A stretch of DNA of 5,242 nt, taken from an uncultured Pirellula sp. GTDB taxonomy: Bacteria > Planctomycetota > Planctomycetia > Pirellulales > Pirellulaceae. The notes beneath the pieces are model-generated. The model worked only from the letters and a program-made list of their open reading frames with translations, was not told the DNA's origin and ran no database searches. The stretch spans positions 1 through 5,242 of the forward strand of contig CAILTZ010000503.1 of assembly GCA_903837255.1 (NCBI GenBank), written 5' to 3'. Both the position numbers and the translations under genes were made by a program. The stretch's first letter is position 1. Every line of letters begins with the position of its first letter. This document shows positions 1-5,242 of the stretch, one piece after another.

Positions 1-45
1 CCGGACTCGTCCGGTGGAGGCGTAACTTCCAGCTACCTTTGTCAT
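1..45 (-). CDS. Partial CDS, N-terminal 15 codons of an unidentified gene downstream of asnB
   Basis: An ATG on the minus strand at 43-45 opens a frame that stays open to the window edge and reads MTKVAGSYASTGRVR. An AGGG sequence (complement of 54-57) lies 8 bases before the ATG, the same spacing seen for the ribosome binding sites of the two complete minus-strand genes. The gap to the asnB stop codon is only 38 bases, with no terminator-like hairpin, so this would be the next gene of an asnB operon. Fifteen residues are too few to assign a family. The alternative is that a plus-strand gene ends here: plus frame 1 is open from base 1 to a TAG at 67-69, and the other two plus frames stop at 23-25 and 57-59. 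The Shine-Dalgarno spacing favours the minus-strand reading, but only moderately. Confidence 0.45.
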   Translation of the reverse strand, partial: MTKVAGSYASTGRVR

Positions 46-83
46 GGACTGATCCCTAAAGAGGTGTAGCTGTTGCCTACCGA

Positions 84-2012
84 CTAGCCCCATTTTCGGA
101 GCCAGAGTTCGAGCACTAGCAGATTCCAAAGCCGATAGCCCTGGTTGACCCGTCCTTGCATGTGCTCGTTGACCAATTGACTAACCGCCTCGGGCCGAAA
201 GATCCGATGGCAGCGTGCATCCGAGCCCAAGAGCGCATCGATCGTTCGATCCTTGAGCGATGTTCGAAACCATTTGGCGATCGGGATCCCAAAGCCCATC
301 TTGGGTCGCGTCCAGATCTCGGCAGGTAGCTCGTCTTTGAACGTCTCTCGCAGGAGCCACTTGCCTCGCCCACGATGCATTTTCAGATTTAGCGGCAAGC
401 TCATGGCCCATTCGACCAGGGTGTAATCGAGGAACGGTTGGCGGGCTTCGAGCGAGTGCCTCATCGATGCCATATCGACCTTGGTCATCAAATCGCAAGG
501 GATATATGTCTGTAGATCTGCGGCCATCGCGCAGCTCATCGGATCACGCTTCTTGGGATTGGCTTGCGACCAAGCCCTTTCGAGGAACGCAAAAGGGTCT
601 TGGTCCGGAAGCGTTTCGATGAACGAGTCTTGGTAAAGCTGGATACGGGACTCCTCACCAAAGATCTGAATCCAATTCATATAACGCTTTGGCGAGGATT
701 GTCCGAGGGCCTCGCAAAATCTACGGATACGACGCAAAACAGAACGCCTTGCGCTCGAGTCAGGTAAACTTCGAATGAGGCGTGATCGCGAAAGCCAGCC
801 GACCGGCAACCAACTTTGAAGTTGTTCGCTCAGTTGCAGCGCTCGGTAGCGTTCGTAACCCCCGAAAAGCTCGTCCCCACCGTCGCCGCTGAGGGCGACC
901 GTGACCGATCGTCGGGTCAGCTCGCATAGATACCATGTCGGCACGGCGCTGGAATCGCTGAATGGTTCGTCGTAGTGATCCACCACCGCATCGAGGATCC
1001 CCACCGCGTCGGGCTGAACCTCGAACCGCTCGTGCTCGGTCCCCAAATGCTTGGCGACCGCCGCTGCATACTGCGTCTCGTCAAAATCGGCTTCGGAAAA
1101 ACCGATCGCAAAGGTCCGTAGCGGAGTGCCAAGGAGCTTTTGAGCAATCGCGCACACCAGCGATGAGTCGATGCCTCCAGAGAGGAATGCACCCAACGGA
1201 ACATCGCTGCAGAGTCGGCGTTCGACGGCCGCAGTGAGCCTGTGTCGAAGCTCCGATTTGGCGTCGTCGATACCCAGCGGCGACTCATACGACCAGTCGA
1301 TGTCCCAATAACGCTGAATCTCGACCCGACCGTTCTCGAAGACTAAAAAGTGGCCAGGAGGAAGCTTGTGGACCCCCTGGTAGATCGTCATCGGATGAGG
1401 GATGTACTGATAAGTCAGGTACGCGTCGATGGCGCCAGGGTCGATGGTCTGAGGAAAGCCCGGCACGCTGCGCAGAGCCTTGAGCTCACTTGCAAAGTAA
1501 AGCTGATCCTTGTTGTGCCAATAAAAAAGAGGTTTTTTGCCGAGCCGATCGCGGGCTAGGATCAAGCGGTCTTTTTTCGAGTCCCAAATGGCGATCGCGA
1601 ACATGCCATTGAAGTGTTTAAAGCAATCGGTCCCAAGGTCCTCATACAAATGGACGATCGTCTCGGTATCGCTTTGCGAGCTAAAGCGATGGCTAGCACC
1701 TTCGAGCCGATGCCGCAGCTCGCGGTAATTGTAGATCTCGCCGTTGAAGACCAATCGAACCGAGCCGTCTTCGTTGGCCATCGGCTGGCGACCGGTGTCT
1801 AAGTCGATGATCGAGAGGCGACGAAAACCTAAAGCAACGCCTGGGGTCCACCAGGAATCGACTAGGTGATTGGATTTTTGGACTGCCGGAGAGATCCAAA
1901 GCCCTTGGTCGTCAGGGCCTCGATGCCGGATCGAATCGGTCATTGTGCCGAGTTGGTCGATGGACAAACCCGATGATTGGGCTGACCATACCCCCCCAGC
2001 TATGCCGCACAT
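84..2012 (-). CDS. asnB: Asparagine synthase (glutamine-hydrolysing) family amidotransferase
   Basis: This 642-residue cytoplasmic enzyme belongs to the AsnB family, which uses glutamine and ATP to amidate aspartate or a related carboxylate. The N-terminal class II glutaminase domain (about 1-210) starts with the nucleophile Cys2 (MCGIAGG) and has HRGPD at 30-34, RLSIIDL at 65-71, NGEIYNY at 90-96 and SDTE at 114-117. The synthetase domain (about 250-642) has the pyrophosphate loop SGGIDSS at 278-284, SGDGGDELFGGY at 375-386, SLEARQPFLD at 520-529 and a Lys at 551 in GKWLLRE, which probably matches the catalytic Lys of E. coli AsnB. Where E. coli AsnB has a catalytic Glu (SGEGSDE), this protein has Asp377. 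That variant, the length and the YIPHPMTIYQGVHKLPPGH stretch resemble the homologues found in polysaccharide and exosortase-associated loci, so the substrate may be a sugar carboxylate rather than free aspartate. The start is secure: Cys2 must follow Met1, and AAAGGA sits 8 bases upstream. Codons 6-8 contain a run of seven G. Confidence 0.95.
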   Translation of the reverse strand: MCGIAGGVWSAQSSGLSIDQLGTMTDSIRHRGPDDQGLWISPAVQKSNHLVDSWWTPGVALGFRRLSIIDLDTGRQPMANEDGSVRLVFNGEIYNYRELRHRLEGASHRFSSQSDTETIVHLYEDLGTDCFKHFNGMFAIAIWDSKKDRLILARDRLGKKPLFYWHNKDQLYFASELKALRSVPGFPQTIDPGAIDAYLTYQYIPHPMTIYQGVHKLPPGHFLVFENGRVEIQRYWDIDWSYESPLGIDDAKSELRHRLTAAVERRLCSDVPLGAFLSGGIDSSLVCAIAQKLLGTPLRTFAIGFSEADFDETQYAAAVAKHLGTEHERFEVQPDAVGILDAVVDHYDEPFSDSSAVPTWYLCELTRRSVTVALSGDGGDELFGGYERYRALQLSEQLQSWLPVGWLSRSRLIRSLPDSSARRSVLRRIRRFCEALGQSSPKRYMNWIQIFGEESRIQLYQDSFIETLPDQDPFAFLERAWSQANPKKRDPMSCAMAADLQTYIPCDLMTKVDMASMRHSLEARQPFLDYTLVEWAMSLPLNLKMHRGRGKWLLRETFKDELPAEIWTRPKMGFGIPIAKWFRTSLKDRTIDALLGSDARCHRIFRPEAVSQLVNEHMQGRVNQGYRLWNLLVLELWLRKWG

Positions 2013-2020
2013 ATTGTTTG

Positions 2021-2026
2021 TCCTTT
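2021..2026 (-). promoter_or_regulatory. Ribosome binding site of asnB
   Basis: The minus strand reads AAAGGA, followed by 8 bases and then the ATG of asnB. It supports the start that places the catalytic Cys at position 2. The sequence lies 4 bases downstream of the inverted repeat at 2031-2070, so folding of that repeat could affect access to it. Confidence 0.75.
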
Positions 2027-2030
2027 AGAG

Positions 2031-2070
2031 AATACTCAGCGGATGCGAACGTCCGCACGCGATGAGTATT
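2031..2070. repeat. Compound inverted repeat in the asnB leader
   Basis: Outer arms AATACTCA (2031-2038) and TGAGTATT (2063-2070) are perfect 8-bp complements. Immediately inside the left arm, GCGGA (2039-2043) pairs with TCCGC (2052-2056) around the 8-base loop TGCGAACG, leaving a 6-base bulge (2057-2062) on one side. As RNA read on the minus strand this gives a 13-pair interrupted hairpin ending 4 bases before the asnB Shine-Dalgarno. No run of T follows on either strand, so it is not a classical intrinsic terminator. As DNA it could be an operator: a TACAAT sequence on the minus strand (complement of 2068-2073) resembles a -10 box and overlaps the upstream arm, although no good -35 box lies 17 bases before it. 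The pairing is seen directly; the regulatory role is inferred. Confidence 0.6.
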
Positions 2071-2117
2071 GTAATCGACATTGCCAGCTACCGATGGAAT
2101 TGCCAAGTAGTTGTTGG

Positions 2118-3386
2118 TTACCTCGGGTTGGTCACCTTGGGGGACTTGCCCGCCGATGGAAAAACAGGGGTGTAAGGGACCGTGCGAGCGGTTCGGAACG
2201 AACCGGATTGCTTGGGCGGCTGGGCTCCGACGTAGCTAGGACCGAATGGGATCGGATTGCTCTTTTTGAGAATCGCGATTTGATGTCGGATATTCGACAG
2301 ATCTTCTTGGATCGAGTCCCAGTCCTCTTTGGATGCCGTCAGACTTTGGCATCGCTTTTGTTCGATAGGATCGCCAGAAGTTGCCGATTCGGCGACGGGT
2401 TTTACAGCGACTGGCCTTGAGGCCATTTGGCGGTCTGAGGTTCTCATCGCCAAGGCTTCGGTTGTCTGTTGACGAGCTTCGAGAATCGCCAGTTGTGTTT
2501 GTAGCTGCTGATTGTGCTGCAGCAACAGCTCGTACCGCTGAGCGTACATCGCTCGTTCTGCGGCGAGTTGCTCAGTCATCTCCAAACGAACGGAGTTTTC
2601 TGCGTGAGCGACCATGTAGGCCACTAGGGTGCTCGCCGGTACCGATACCTGCACGTCACCTAACGAACCGAAGAAATTATTTTCCGCAGGAGCCCAGTCA
2701 TCGGAGGCATACTCTTGCATCGCATGCTCTTGAGCAATGTAACCCTGGGGATAGGGTGCTCGGTGGATCTGAAGTTCTAGGACCGCGCTGTCGCTACCAG
2801 GATCTTGACTGGCAAACGGAAAGCTTGGGGGAATCGGCGGAGCGGCCGGTGCTTCACTGATCTGTTCCTCCTCGGCCTTTTGGTTTTCGGCCTTTTGGTT
2901 TTCGGCCTTGAGGTTGATTGAGCTCGATGGGGCCTCGTCGCATGGCTTGCCCTCGACATTCTTCTCATCGACTTCGTAGCATTTGCCGTTGGCACAGATT
3001 CTCTGTTGTGCAGCGGGAATCACCGCCTCGAGTTCAATCTCCGGAACGACCCCATGAATGGCCAGTCTGGCGGTAACTCTCCGTGGGTTTTTCATCCAAT
3101 CGGTAACCCACTGGGCCAGACTTACGCTCGACTGTTGGCTTGGCTCCTCGGTCGATCTTGATTTGGGTGCCTCTGCGACGTTCTTTGGAGGAGCCCCCTC
3201 GTTGGTTTCATCGTTTTGCGTTGGCTCCTGGGCAGTGGCTCCTTTCCGCGTCGAGGTCTCGCTCGGGACGGGATTATCCATCGCACAAACCCTGTCGGTT
3301 TCGATAAGAGTGCTCGACCAAGCGGCAAGAACGATTGTGCCGGCGACCGCAGCGCGGCGTGCGGCGAAACAAAACAGCGCATCCAT
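2118..3386 (-). CDS. Exported coiled-coil protein of unknown function
   Basis: I do not recognise this 422-residue protein. The N-terminus has a basic pair (R10, R11), a hydrophobic stretch at about 12-28 and a possible signal peptidase site after V33-C34-A35, so export is likely. Residues 37-88 are polar and low in complexity (Pro, Glu, Thr, Ser), as in a disordered spacer. A more ordered block follows at about 88-150, with Cys131, Cys136 and Cys149, which could form disulfides outside the cytoplasm. Residues 160-174 are a short tandem repeat (KAENQ, KAENQ, KAEEE), then a Pro-rich stretch at 179-190. Residues about 263-315 are rich in Leu, Gln, Glu and Ala and look like a coiled coil; a second short helical segment at 352-375 could also coil. 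The C-terminal tail is basic and Pro/Ser-rich. The chosen ATG has GGGAG 8 bases upstream and yields the signal peptide. A TTG at 3567-3569 in the same frame is an alternative start that would add 61 residues. The gene ends 105 bases before asnB. Confidence 0.8.
   Translation of the reverse strand: MDALFCFAARRAAVAGTIVLAAWSSTLIETDRVCAMDNPVPSETSTRKGATAQEPTQNDETNEGAPPKNVAEAPKSRSTEEPSQQSSVSLAQWVTDWMKNPRRVTARLAIHGVVPEIELEAVIPAAQQRICANGKCYEVDEKNVEGKPCDEAPSSSINLKAENQKAENQKAEEEQISEAPAAPPIPPSFPFASQDPGSDSAVLELQIHRAPYPQGYIAQEHAMQEYASDDWAPAENNFFGSLGDVQVSVPASTLVAYMVAHAENSVRLEMTEQLAAERAMYAQRYELLLQHNQQLQTQLAILEARQQTTEALAMRTSDRQMASRPVAVKPVAESATSGDPIEQKRCQSLTASKEDWDSIQEDLSNIRHQIAILKKSNPIPFGPSYVGAQPPKQSGSFRTARTVPYTPVFPSAGKSPKVTNPR
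2872..2909. repeat. 15-bp tandem repeat inside the exported protein gene
   Basis: The unit TCGGCCTTTTGGTTT occurs at 2872-2886 and 2887-2901 exactly, followed by a partial third copy (TCGGCCTT, 2902-2909). It is in frame and encodes the KAENQ repeat at residues 160-174 of the minus-strand protein. Its 15-bp period means that copy number changes would not break the frame. Confidence 0.85.
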
Positions 3387-3394
3387 GCGATAAA

Positions 3395-3399
3395 CTCCC
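3395..3399 (-). promoter_or_regulatory. Ribosome binding site for the ATG start at 3386
   Basis: The minus strand reads GGGAG followed by 8 bases and the ATG at 3384-3386. Together with the signal peptide that begins at this ATG, it is the main reason for choosing the 422-residue form over the longer TTG-initiated form. Confidence 0.55.
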
Positions 3400-3455
3400 A
3401 AATCCTGTCTGCAACCTACGAATACCCGAGCCCTACAAAGACCCGATGCCGTTGG

Positions 3456-3484
3456 GTTGTACCAAATCCATCCATACCAAACAA
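3456..3484 (-). promoter_or_regulatory. Weak candidate promoter for the exported protein gene
   Basis: On the minus strand TTGTTT (complement of 3479-3484) and TACAAC (complement of 3456-3461) are separated by 17 bases. They match the sigma-70 consensus at 3 of 6 and 4 of 6 positions. The position would give a leader of roughly 60 bases before the ATG at 3386. It can only be the promoter if translation starts at 3386, since it lies inside the longer frame from 3569. The -35 element abuts the tandem repeat at 3482-3513. Matches of this quality occur often by chance. Confidence 0.2.
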
Positions 3485-3513
3485 AGATCGATCCCGGCAA
3501 AGATCGATCCTGG
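3482..3513. repeat. 16-bp tandem direct repeat in the divergent intergenic region
   Basis: Two adjacent 16-bp units, CAAAGATCGATCCCGG (3482-3497) and CAAAGATCGATCCTGG (3498-3513), differ at one base. Each contains the palindrome GATCGATC. They lie between two divergent genes and directly upstream of the weak candidate promoter for the minus-strand gene, so a pair of regulator binding sites is possible. The repeat is plain; the function is inferred. Confidence 0.7.
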
Positions 3514-3552
3514 GCGAGTTTGGCAATCGCTCTGGCTATTTCAGCCCTCAAA

Positions 3553-3562
3553 AGAGTACTCT
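3553..3562. repeat. 10-bp perfect palindrome AGAGTACTCT
   Basis: AGAGTACTCT is its own reverse complement and lies in the divergent intergenic region, 39 bases to the right of the 16-bp tandem repeat. It could be a small operator, but a single 10-bp palindrome in about 260 bases is weak evidence. If the TTG at 3567-3569 is the true start, it falls within codons 3 to 6 of the exported protein. Confidence 0.3.
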
Positions 3563-3575
3563 CGCTCAACCGGAT

Positions 3576-3582
3576 CCTCCTT
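3576..3582 (-). promoter_or_regulatory. Strong Shine-Dalgarno before an alternative TTG start
   Basis: The minus strand reads AAGGAGG, a full 7-base Shine-Dalgarno core, followed by 6 bases and then TTG at 3567-3569. That TTG is in frame with the exported protein gene and would add 61 residues before the chosen Met. The match is better than the GGGAG at the downstream ATG. Against it, the added segment has several AGG, AGA and ATA codons and a Trp/Tyr/Cys-rich stretch unlike the rest of the protein, and it would bury the signal peptide. A leader peptide in another frame is not supported because no other start codon is suitably placed. Confidence 0.35.
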
Positions 3583-3645
3583 GGGCTTACGTGCCTTGGA
3601 GACCAGAAATGCTAGCAATCGTGCACTACAAGGATTGGCACAGCG

Positions 3646-5242
3646 ATGCGAAGAGTTCGATCGGACATTGACAACAGCCAAGAAACCAGTGAGTCTTTGG
3701 CGAAAAATCGCTCAATACGAAGACCTTCGAAATGGAAGCAGCGATTGGCGATCGGTGCCCTGATCAGTCTCGGGGTGATCGCCGCGGCGCCGACGGTTCT
3801 GATCCAGCAAAGGGCTTGGTTGATCCAGCAGATCAATCAGCGTTCGGGGCTTGCACCGATCCAGATTGACATCGCTCAATTGCAAGGTGGATGGGTGCAA
3901 TCCTTTGGGGCCAAAGGGCTGCGTTTGGTCGATGATCGTGGAGCGGAGATCGTCAAGATCGGTTCGGTGGACACCGAGTTGACTCTCTTTTCGCTGCTGA
4001 CGAACTATCGACGGCTTGGGACCATCACGCTTCGCGAACTGGCCGTGGCCGTCGATGTGCATCCGGGGACGACGAGTCTGGAAGAGGCGATCAAGCCTCT
4101 GTTGCAAAGCGGTGGCAAGCAGGACTCGGCGACGAGCTCATCGGGTGGGCCGGGTTTTACTGGTCGGATTCGAATTGCCGGGGCGGTTCTTCAAGCTCGC
4201 GACACGGTGGATCAGAGCGCATGGGCGCTGCGGGTGAGCGAAGCCGACATCCCGATCCCGACGGCCGAGCAGCCGATCCCTCCGATGACTCTAGTCGGGG
4301 ACTTGACTCAGACCTCGGCGTTGCCCGGTCAGCGGCCGGCCACTGGGCAATTCACTTTGTTAACCGAACCGATCGCGCCGGGGATGGCGTCGCTTGCGGC
4401 CGCCAATCTGCCGTCGTTGCGCATGACGGTCTCGACGCAGGGATTGCCTTTGCAATGGATAAGTTTGGTCAAGCGGCGGATGCCTGATCTACCGATCGAT
4501 CAGCTCGATGGGGAGGCCACGGTCCAGGCCGATGTCGAGTACACCGGACCGCAGGCCTTGACGGCGTTTGTCAAAACCGCGCAGTTGGATCGCTTGCGAA
4601 TTTCCGCTCCGAGTCTGGTCGGGCAGCGTGGTGCGGGGCTTGAACAAATTCGCTTCAGTGGCGACGTCAGTCTGTTTCAAAACCGAATCAGCACCAACAG
4701 TTCCAAGCTCGAATGTGATTTCGGGACAGTGGTCTCGAAAGCCAACATCGCAATACCTGGCAAGCTTCCGGCCTGGAATAGCCCTTGGCTAGAGGACTCG
4801 GAGTTCGATGTCCAGGGGACGATCGATCTGCCAAGGCTCGTGGCCGTTGCACCGGACCTACTCAAGACCCAGGATCAGGTCAGGCTCCTTCAAGGCAATG
4901 CGACGCTGAGTCTTTCGCAGACTAGGCCCGCTACACTTGGTACTCCACAAGCTCCGGGACAAGCTCCAGGGCAGGGGACCGGGATTCCCTCGAGCAGCTA
5001 TCAGATCCAGCTTGGAAATCTATTGGCCGACATGCAGGGCAAGCGGATCGAGTGGGATCAAGCTCTGTCGGCGGGTTTAGAGGTTTCGGGCAATGCACAA
5101 GGGATCCCGAGTCTGCGGTTGTTTTGCAATTCCGAGTTTTGCCAGATCGAGGGCTCGGGGGATCTGCTCGATGGTCGGTTAACGGCGCAATTGGACCTCG
5201 ACAAGATGGAGCAGAGACTATCGCAATGGTTTGTTTTGCAGA
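3646..5242 (+). CDS. AsmA/TamB-like membrane-anchored envelope protein, partial (3' end outside window)
   Basis: The first 532 codons are present, with no stop before the window edge. The frame starts at an ATG 30 bases after an in-frame TAG (3613-3615), with AAGGA 11 bases upstream. Residues 1-33 are polar and end in a basic cluster (RRPSKWKQR, 25-33), followed by one hydrophobic segment at about 34-53. This predicts a single membrane anchor with the bulk of the protein outside the cytoplasm. Residues 54-152 match the usual N-terminal pattern of AsmA-type proteins: a short amphipathic stretch, then GGWVQSFGAKGLRLVDDRG (about 81-99), a strand ending in TELTLFSLL (110-118), and an EEAIKPLL-type element (146-153). 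The remainder consists of short alternating beta-like strands with recurring F.G.V.L and G.L..G.L.A.L patterns, typical of the long lipid-groove proteins of this superfamily. A Gln-Ala-Pro-Gly linker lies at 435-446. Family members act in envelope lipid transport or membrane assembly; the exact role here is unknown. Membership is by pattern only. Confidence 0.8.
   Translation, partial: MRRVRSDIDNSQETSESLAKNRSIRRPSKWKQRLAIGALISLGVIAAAPTVLIQQRAWLIQQINQRSGLAPIQIDIAQLQGGWVQSFGAKGLRLVDDRGAEIVKIGSVDTELTLFSLLTNYRRLGTITLRELAVAVDVHPGTTSLEEAIKPLLQSGGKQDSATSSSGGPGFTGRIRIAGAVLQARDTVDQSAWALRVSEADIPIPTAEQPIPPMTLVGDLTQTSALPGQRPATGQFTLLTEPIAPGMASLAAANLPSLRMTVSTQGLPLQWISLVKRRMPDLPIDQLDGEATVQADVEYTGPQALTAFVKTAQLDRLRISAPSLVGQRGAGLEQIRFSGDVSLFQNRISTNSSKLECDFGTVVSKANIAIPGKLPAWNSPWLEDSEFDVQGTIDLPRLVAVAPDLLKTQDQVRLLQGNATLSLSQTRPATLGTPQAPGQAPGQGTGIPSSSYQIQLGNLLADMQGKRIEWDQALSAGLEVSGNAQGIPSLRLFCNSEFCQIEGSGDLLDGRLTAQLDLDKMEQRLSQWFVLQ
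4947..4970. repeat. Short 12-bp tandem repeat in the AsmA-like gene
   Basis: ACAAGCTCCGGG (4947-4958) and ACAAGCTCCAGG (4959-4970) differ at one base and encode the repeated Gln-Ala-Pro-Gly of residues 435-442. It is probably a flexible linker between beta-rich segments and was probably made by local duplication. Confidence 0.6.

Larger units (their letters stand above)
3387..3645. other. Divergent intergenic region
   Basis: This 259-base stretch separates the exported protein gene (minus) from the AsmA-like gene (plus). It holds the 16-bp tandem repeat, the 10-bp palindrome, the AAGGAGG/TTG alternative start and a weak minus-strand promoter candidate. I found no convincing sigma-70 promoter for the plus-strand gene and no structured RNA. 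Open frames that cross it on the plus strand overlap the two chosen genes and resemble no family. Confidence 0.6.

Noticed and set aside
1..14. Short hairpin CCGGA-CTCG-TCCGG at the left edge
   Set aside because: The stem has only 5 bp, no T tract follows on the visible strand, and it lies inside the probable coding start on the minus strand.
917..1288. Open frames on both strands within asnB (917-1288 minus, 962-1237 plus)
   Set aside because: They lie over the well-supported pyrophosphate-loop region of asnB in other frames and are rich in Arg, Ser and Pro as expected of shadows.
1991..1997. Seven-C run (seven G in the coding strand) at codons 6-8 of asnB as a possible slippage or phase-variation site
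   Set aside because: The frame is intact, the bases encode the conserved Gly-Gly after the catalytic Cys, and seven bases is too short to argue for programmed slippage.
2381..2860. Plus-strand open frame of 159 codons opposite the exported protein gene
   Set aside because: It is Arg/Pro-rich, has no recognisable motif and lies entirely opposite a frame with a signal peptide and coiled coil.
3668..3673. TTGACA on the plus strand as a -35 box
   Set aside because: It lies inside the AsmA-like coding region with no -10-like hexamer at 16-18 bases.
3216..3763. Two overlapping plus-strand open frames (3216-3671 and 3335-3763) across the divergent region
   Set aside because: They overlap the 5' ends of both chosen genes, their composition looks random, and the AsmA-like frame explains the plus-strand signal better.
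3712..4107. Minus-strand open frame of 131 codons opposite the AsmA-like gene
   Set aside because: It is an Arg/Gln/Pro-rich shadow of the AsmA-like frame with no family resemblance.

Overview
The window reads as ordinary bacterial chromosome of moderate GC, most plausibly from a planctomycete (Pirellulales-like). This guess rests on gene style: a long envelope protein of the AsmA/TamB type, and a secreted, low-complexity, coiled-coil protein with no recognisable family. No rRNA or marker gene is present to confirm it. I see no tRNA, rRNA, insertion sequence, CRISPR array or phage gene.

Layout: positions 1-45 (minus) probably hold the first 15 codons of a gene that continues off the left edge. 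Positions 84-2012 (minus) hold a complete glutamine-dependent asparagine synthetase-type amidotransferase (asnB family), 642 residues, with intact glutaminase and ATP-pyrophosphatase motifs. A 105-base gap (2013-2117) follows and contains a compound inverted repeat directly upstream of the asnB ribosome binding site. Positions 2118-3386 (minus) hold a 422-residue exported protein of unknown function with a signal peptide, a Pro/Glu/Lys-rich region, three clustered cysteines and a coiled coil. A 259-base divergent intergenic region (3387-3645) contains a 16-bp tandem direct repeat, a 10-bp palindrome and a second, very strong Shine-Dalgarno sequence that offers an upstream TTG start for the 422-residue gene. 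Positions 3646-5242 (plus) hold the first 532 codons of an AsmA/TamB-like membrane-anchored protein that runs off the right edge.

The three minus-strand genes share a direction and each has a Shine-Dalgarno-like sequence 8 bases before its start. The 38-base gap between asnB and the left-edge gene suggests co-transcription. The 105-base gap and its inverted repeat suggest that asnB has its own control. AsnB-family enzymes of this subtype are often found in surface polysaccharide loci, and the other two long genes are envelope proteins, so a cell-surface theme is possible but is inference. I did not find a clearly novel system. The most useful points to follow up are the control region before asnB, the start ambiguity and repeats in the divergent region, and the unassigned exported protein.
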